Shown: positions 7,024 to 10,557 of the stretch, piece after piece
Layout of the letters: each line of letters starts with the position of its first letter
Numbering within the stretch: the first letter of the stretch is position 1
Source: an uncultured Ignavibacteria bacterium
GTDB taxonomy: Bacteria > Bacteroidota > Ignavibacteria > Kapaibacteriales > UBA961
Direction: 5' to 3'
DNA: 10,557 nucleotides
NCBI GenBank assembly: GCA_937868245.1
Contig: CALMMI010000278.1
Coordinates: 1 to 10,557, forward strand
Program-made: the position numbers and the translations under genes
Notes under the pieces: generated by a model
Told to the model about the DNA's origin: nothing
The model's input: only the letters and a program-made list of their open reading frames with translations
The model's database searches: none

Positions 7024-7342
7024 CTCCCTACATTTTTTAGTAAATGCGTGTTTTTACTTAATGTGGGGCAACTAATTTGAGAGCGTGTACCTTATAAGTA
7101 GAATGATGTAACACTGTGCCAAATAGTGACAGATTTACCGTGTATATCAGGGAGTATAATTAAGTCGGATATTACTCGTCAGGAGGAGTTTTACGAAGTA
7201 TTAATATACAAATGTTTATCAGAGTTAAATAAAACAGAAGTAGGCAATAAATATCTATGTAAGAATAAAAATTCTTTGTATTATTGCGGTTAGAATAAAT
7301 TGATTCTGTTTTTACTGGTTTTCACAAAAAAATAGTATTCTT
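7008..7342. other. Intergenic region upstream of the TPR gene, no confirmed gene
   Basis: This AT-rich stretch separates the divergent DEAD-box and tetratricopeptide genes. It holds a weak 6-bp hairpin (AGTAAA at 7039-7044, TTTACT at 7053-7058) and two GAAT/ATTC dyads near 7261-7307. It also contains an open frame on the plus strand (7126-7293, GTG start, 55 codons) that could encode a small peptide or be a gene remnant. No exact TAnnTTTG box faces the TPR gene; TATTATTG at 7279-7286 is the nearest, with one mismatch and no clear -33 element. Confidence 0.5.
7261..7307 (+). promoter_or_regulatory. Two GAAT/ATTC dyads 30 bp apart upstream of the TPR gene
   Basis: AAGAAT-AAAA-ATTCTT (7261-7276) and AGAAT-N6-ATTCT (7292-7307) share the half-site AGAAT and start about 30 bp apart, close to three helical turns. 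They end 35 bp before the start codon, where regulators often bind. In DNA this AT-rich, short dyads arise by chance, so this is only a candidate operator pair. Confidence 0.25.
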
Positions 7343-8371
7343 ATGAAAAAGTTCAACCTGTTTGTTCTATTGCTGTTGATTTCGACGAAAGCATTTTCAC
7401 AACAACTTCATACCCCAGCCGAAATAATCAAGATGATGATTGATTCTAAAACAAGTTATGAATACAGTATTTTGGATTCTGTAATTAAATGCAGTGATTA
7501 CTCAAATAATCTAAATGAATATTATAAATATAGAATTAAAAATGATTCAGGGCTTGTTACCCATATTTTCAGTCCGAATGAACAAGCTGCAATTTACTAT
7601 GCAAAAGCTGAGAAAGCTTTTCAGTCCAACGATAATGATAGTGCATTAGTATATTATATGATGACGATAAAAGCAGATTCTTCATTATCTAATGTAATGG
7701 CATACATAGGTCAAATATATTATGGCAGAAAAGATTATGACAAAGCAATACTCTGGTGTAAAAAAGCAATCGATAAAAATTTCATTGATTTCATGGCTCA
7801 CTGGTTTTTAGCTGATGCTTACTTTGCACGCCATTCAGTTCAGGATTTAAAGAATGCTGTTGATGAAGTCACAATTGCACAAATATTAAATAGAAATAAC
7901 CCAAGAATTAAAAAATCAATGAAGGACATTTTTGAAGTGGCAGATAGAAATACAGAAGATTGGTGCTTCAATCCCCAAATGAAACATCATCGAATTTCAG
8001 ACTCGAAGGTAAGTGTGTCGTCAGCTAAGGAATGGATTGTATATGCAATGGCTAAAGCACTGTGGGAATATGAACCCGGCTATAGGGAGTCTATGGGAGT
8101 TACAAAAGGCAAACATTCAAATCTTGAAGATAAGGAGTGCTTATTACCATTGATTATGTCGATAGATAAGTCTAAAAAAGAAAATAAAAAAGAGTATGAA
8201 GATCTTCAATTTAAAATTCTACTCGAAGCAACTGAAAACAAACATATTGACGAGTACATTTTTTACGAGATATTGCTTCCAGAACATCCATCTATAGTAA
8301 ATCAATTACCTGATGAAGTTATTCTTAAAATAAAGGATTACATTCTAAATATTCGCCATAAGAAAATATAA
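7343..8371 (+). CDS. Secreted tetratricopeptide-repeat (TPR) protein, unknown function
   Basis: A 342-aa protein with a clear Sec signal peptide: MKK, a hydrophobic run (5-14), then KAFSQQ with cleavage probably before Gln20 or Gln21. This is the usual Bacteroidota pattern. There is no lipobox cysteine, so it is likely periplasmic. Residues about 82-115 (AIYYAKAEKAFQ...ALVYYMMTIKAD) and 117-150 (MAYIGQIYYGRKDYDKAILWCKKAI) form two good TPR units, with a third degenerate one to about 185. TPRs bind other proteins. The C-terminal half (about 200-342) is charged and not recognised. Sampled coding lines are about 22-28% GC against about 45-50% in neighbouring genes, which suggests relaxed constraint or acquisition. 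No Shine-Dalgarno is seen. The SPFH gene follows in the same direction 86 bp later, so the two may be related or partly co-transcribed. Confidence 0.75.
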   Translation: MKKFNLFVLLLLISTKAFSQQLHTPAEIIKMMIDSKTSYEYSILDSVIKCSDYSNNLNEYYKYRIKNDSGLVTHIFSPNEQAAIYYAKAEKAFQSNDNDSALVYYMMTIKADSSLSNVMAYIGQIYYGRKDYDKAILWCKKAIDKNFIDFMAHWFLADAYFARHSVQDLKNAVDEVTIAQILNRNNPRIKKSMKDIFEVADRNTEDWCFNPQMKHHRISDSKVSVSSAKEWIVYAMAKALWEYEPGYRESMGVTKGKHSNLEDKECLLPLIMSIDKSKKENKKEYEDLQFKILLEATENKHIDEYIFYEILLPEHPSIVNQLPDEVILKIKDYILNIRHKKI

Positions 8372-8380
8372 ATAAATAAT

Positions 8381-8410
8381 GTATTGCCGATGTAATTATT
8401 TCATCAATAC
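8381..8410 (+). terminator. Weak hairpin between the TPR and SPFH genes
   Basis: GTATTG (8381-8386) pairs with CAATAC (8405-8410); an alternative fold adds GATG (8389-8392) with CATC (8402-8405). It lies 9 bases after the TPR stop. The following sequence (AGGTTAAAAAAAC) has no U-tract, so it would at most partly separate the two genes. Confidence 0.2.
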
Positions 8411-8457
8411 AGGTTAAAAAAACTTATTCTTTCACTTTTTACGAAAGTTACGGCTTT

Positions 8458-10371
8458 ATGGAAATCAACAGTTCAGTTTGGTTTATCGTTGTTCCGCTTA
8501 TCATTCTACTTATCTTTTATCGGTTGGTTTTCCGTTTATTTGGGGTTGTAATAATACCCGAAAATAAAATCGGACTTGTTACTAAGAAGTTTGTATTATT
8601 CGGTGCTAACAAATCCCTGCCCGACGGTAGGATTATTGCTACAAACGGTGAGGCAGGCTATCAGGCAAAAGGTCTTGCACCGGGTGTGTATTTCTGGATG
8701 TGGTTTTGGCAATATGAAATAAAAATGCAGGATTTTATGATTATTCCCGAAGGGAAAATCGGATTAATCGTAGCTAAAGACGGTTCGGAACTTGAAACAG
8801 GTCGTGTACTCGCCCGCAAGGTTGAATGCGACAGTTTTCAAGATGCGGAAAAGTTCCTTAGTACCGGTGGTAGGAAAGGTCGGCAAACTGCCTATATCAC
8901 AACAGGAACATACCGTATCAATACATTCCTGTTTGATGTGATAATTTCGGACATGACCCATATCAATGAAAATAAAGTTGGGATTATCACTACAATGGAC
9001 GGTATGCCAATTGACGAAGGGCAAATTGCCGGAAGGCAAATCGAAGGACATAACAATTTTCAGGATACCGACGCTTTTCTGAGTAACGGAGGTAACAAGG
9101 GCTTACAACCACAGGTTGTTCTAGCAGGTTCGTATAACCTAAATCCGTGGTTTGTTCAAGTAGAAGAAATTTCTATGACAGAAATCCCTATTGGTCATGT
9201 TGGGGTAGTGATTAGCTACGTAGGTAGTGACGGAGAAGATTTAAGCGGAATTGAATTCCGTCATGGCAATATCGTTTCCAAAGGTAAGAAAGGAGTTTGG
9301 GCGGAGCCGTTTGGTCCGGGTAAATATCCTATCAATACCTACATTCAACGTACTGAACTTGTACCGACAACCAATTTGGTGTTAAATTGGGCAACTGCAC
9401 GTACTGAGTCGCACTTGTTGGATAAGAATCTCTCTACGATTACAGTGCGGAGTAAGGACGGGTTCCCATTTAATCTGGATGTTTCACAGATTATACACAT
9501 CCCTTCCACAGAAGCACCGAAAGTTATTGCTCGTTTCGGTACAATGTTAAATCTTGTTACACAAGTACTTGAACCGACAATCGGGAATTATTTCCGCAAT
9601 TCTGCACAGGATGCTGATGTAATTGCGTTCCTTGTATCACGGAAAGAACGTCAGGATGCAGCAAAACTTCATATCAGCAGAGTGTTGGAACAGTATAATG
9701 TGTATGCGGTCGATACCCTTATCGGTGATATTATTCCACCGGAATCCCTCATGAAAACCTTGACTGACAGAAAACTTGCCCAAGAACAAAAAGTAACATT
9801 CGAGACTCAACGCGAGGCGCAAGAGACACGCCAAAAACTAGAGAAGGAAACTGCTATCGCAGAAATGCAAAAGGAGATTGTGAAGGCTGACCAAGGTGTG
9901 CAAATTGCAAAACGTATAGCTGATGCTGCAGTTGAAAAAGCAAGCGGGGAGGCACAAGGAGTAAAAATTTCTTCCAATGCAGAAGCAGAACGTACAAAGG
10001 TTATCGCAGGAGCGGATGCGGAGCGGACAAAATTAACTGCCAATGCGGAAGCCGAAAAAATACGGGCACTTGCCAATGCAGAAGCCGAAAAAATATCGGT
10101 GACAGGAAATGCAGAAGCTGAGAAAATCCTTGCAATCGGAAAGTCGAGTGCTGAATCTTACCGTTTGCAAGTGGATGCAATGGGAGGTGATAATTTCACG
10201 CGTCTAAAAGTGACCGAGGCAATCGGAACAAGTAAAATCAAGATTATTCCTGATGTACTGATAACAGGAGGTAGTTCGGATTCTCCAAACGGACCAATAA
10301 GCGGATTACTTGGTTTGAAACTGATGGAAGATCTCTCAAAAAGAGTAAGTGAACCACAAAAAGAGGAATAA
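8458..10371 (+). CDS. Membrane-anchored SPFH/band 7 (flotillin-like) protein with four N-terminal repeats
   Basis: A 637-aa protein. It starts with a membrane helix (about 7-28), which would anchor it with the bulk likely in the cytoplasm. Four beta-type repeats follow, each opening with a form of IPExKIGL (Gly39, Gly102, Gly175, Gly249) and closing with a GxYxIN-like turn (Gly76, Gly150, Gly224, Gly288); repeats 2 and 3 also share FQD...FLS-GG-KG. The SPFH core (about 318-440) contains STITVRSKDGFPFNLDVS and EPTIGNYFRNSAQ. A long Glu/Lys/Ala coiled coil (440-565) contains five 11-residue repeats. The C-terminus, about 575-637, ends in a glycine/serine linker, GLLGLKLMEDL and a charged tail. 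SPFH proteins assemble into large rings or cages on membranes and scaffold other proteins. The repeat-plus-SPFH-plus-coil order resembles major vault protein, but this is inference. The ATG at 8458 lacks a Shine-Dalgarno. Confidence 0.88.
   Translation: MEINSSVWFIVVPLIILLIFYRLVFRLFGVVIIPENKIGLVTKKFVLFGANKSLPDGRIIATNGEAGYQAKGLAPGVYFWMWFWQYEIKMQDFMIIPEGKIGLIVAKDGSELETGRVLARKVECDSFQDAEKFLSTGGRKGRQTAYITTGTYRINTFLFDVIISDMTHINENKVGIITTMDGMPIDEGQIAGRQIEGHNNFQDTDAFLSNGGNKGLQPQVVLAGSYNLNPWFVQVEEISMTEIPIGHVGVVISYVGSDGEDLSGIEFRHGNIVSKGKKGVWAEPFGPGKYPINTYIQRTELVPTTNLVLNWATARTESHLLDKNLSTITVRSKDGFPFNLDVSQIIHIPSTEAPKVIARFGTMLNLVTQVLEPTIGNYFRNSAQDADVIAFLVSRKERQDAAKLHISRVLEQYNVYAVDTLIGDIIPPESLMKTLTDRKLAQEQKVTFETQREAQETRQKLEKETAIAEMQKEIVKADQGVQIAKRIADAAVEKASGEAQGVKISSNAEAERTKVIAGADAERTKLTANAEAEKIRALANAEAEKISVTGNAEAEKILAIGKSSAESYRLQVDAMGGDNFTRLKVTEAIGTSKIKIIPDVLITGGSSDSPNGPISGLLGLKLMEDLSKRVSEPQKEE
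9976..10140 (+). repeat. Five 33-bp (11-residue) tandem repeats in the SPFH coiled coil
   Basis: The motif N/A-A-E/D-A-E-K/R recurs with Glu/Asp-Ala-Glu at residues 509, 520, 531, 542 and 553, an exact 11-residue spacing and hence a 33-bp DNA period. The DNA copies are diverged (aatgcagaag, gcggatgcgg, aatgcggaag and similar), so the period is held at protein level. Eleven-residue (hendecad) periodicity gives a nearly straight or slightly right-handed coiled coil, as in other SPFH and cap-forming helices. Confidence 0.85.
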
Positions 10372-10429
10372 TATTGCAGTTAGTATATGGTTTAATTTAT
10401 AATCTGGTTTAGCAAAAAACGATTAAATT

Positions 10430-10465
10430 ATTAGCACCTCTATTTTTTGTAATATAGGTGCTAAT
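10430..10465. terminator. Bidirectional terminator between the SPFH gene and the right-edge gene
   Basis: ATTAGCACCT (10430-10439) pairs with AGGTGCTAAT (10456-10465), a perfect 10-bp stem. After a C/T mismatch, TATT (10441-10444) can also pair with AATA (10451-10454). On the plus strand the stem is followed by TTATTTTT, a good U-tract for the SPFH gene. It also lies just after the stop of the convergent right-edge gene (10488); on that strand the tail (AATTTAATC) is weaker. Confidence 0.75.
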
Positions 10466-10487
10466 TTATTTTTAAATACATATCAAT

Positions 10488-10557
10488 TTAGTGTATTACT
10501 GCTACGGGTATAGTAACATTCACTCCCGATTGTAATTCAACCCGTACAACATACATC
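10488..10557 (-). CDS. C-terminal end of a probable T9SS-sorted secreted protein (partial)
   Basis: Only the last 22 codons are visible: MYVVRVELQSGV and then NVTIPVAVIH, with a TAA stop. The pattern (Y-V-V-R-V, a polar glycine turn, then a final hydrophobic strand) resembles the end of the type A C-terminal domain that directs cargo to the type IX secretion system. Such cargo is usually a large secreted or surface protein. The match is short, so the call depends on the sequence beyond the right edge. The terminator hairpin 23 bp downstream supports this being a true gene end. Confidence 0.5.
   Translation of the reverse strand, partial: MYVVRVELQSGVNVTIPVAVIH

Noticed and set aside
9807..10076. 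Long open frame antisense to the SPFH coiled coil (minus strand, Ala/Ser-rich)
   Set aside because: It is created by the repetitive GCA/GAA codons of the real gene on the opposite strand and has no promoter or homology signal.
9976..10140. CRISPR-like array because of 33-bp regular spacing
   Set aside because: The period is in-frame within a coding coiled coil, the units are diverged, and there are no unique spacers or cas genes.

Overview
The window looks like chromosomal DNA from a member of the Bacteroidota/Chlorobiota/Ignavibacteriota group. Three observations support this: promoter-like boxes fit the Bacteroidota form TAnnTTTG; most starts lack a Shine-Dalgarno sequence; and the right edge holds the end of a gene resembling a type IX secretion (T9SS) C-terminal sorting tail. 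The species cannot be named from this sequence.

Left part (1-2420), all minus strand: the first codons of a probable exported protein run off the left edge. Next is a small S9-like alpha/beta hydrolase, then a nearly perfect 40-bp palindrome, then a short aspartokinase-family protein whose conserved catalytic loop is altered. Its promoter box lies just upstream, in the divergent gap shared with the next gene.

Middle (2525-6822): a complete PcrA/UvrD-type DNA helicase (+) converges on a 66-aa unknown protein (-) across a strong hairpin terminator. The small gene has the only strong Shine-Dalgarno in the window and a 9-bp inverted repeat in its leader. Next to it is a DEAD-box RNA helicase with a DbpA-type RNA-binding C-terminus (-). 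Its best promoter candidate lies about 180 bp upstream inside an 8-bp inverted repeat, implying a long 5' leader, as is common for cold-shock helicases.

A 520-bp gap (6823-7342) holds this leader and the upstream region of the next plus-strand gene, with two GAAT/ATTC dyads.

Right part (7343-10557): an AT-rich gene for a secreted tetratricopeptide protein is followed 86 bp later by a 637-aa membrane-anchored SPFH (flotillin/stomatin-like) protein. That protein has four N-terminal beta-type repeats and five exact-period 11-residue repeats in its coiled coil. A bidirectional hairpin terminator then separates it from the T9SS-like gene end.

Most genes are housekeeping (DNA repair, RNA remodelling, amino-acid metabolism). 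No CRISPR array, tRNA, rRNA, transposase or phage gene was seen. The most unusual items are the SPFH repeat architecture, the altered aspartokinase, the palindrome, and the regulated-looking leaders of the small protein and the DEAD-box gene.
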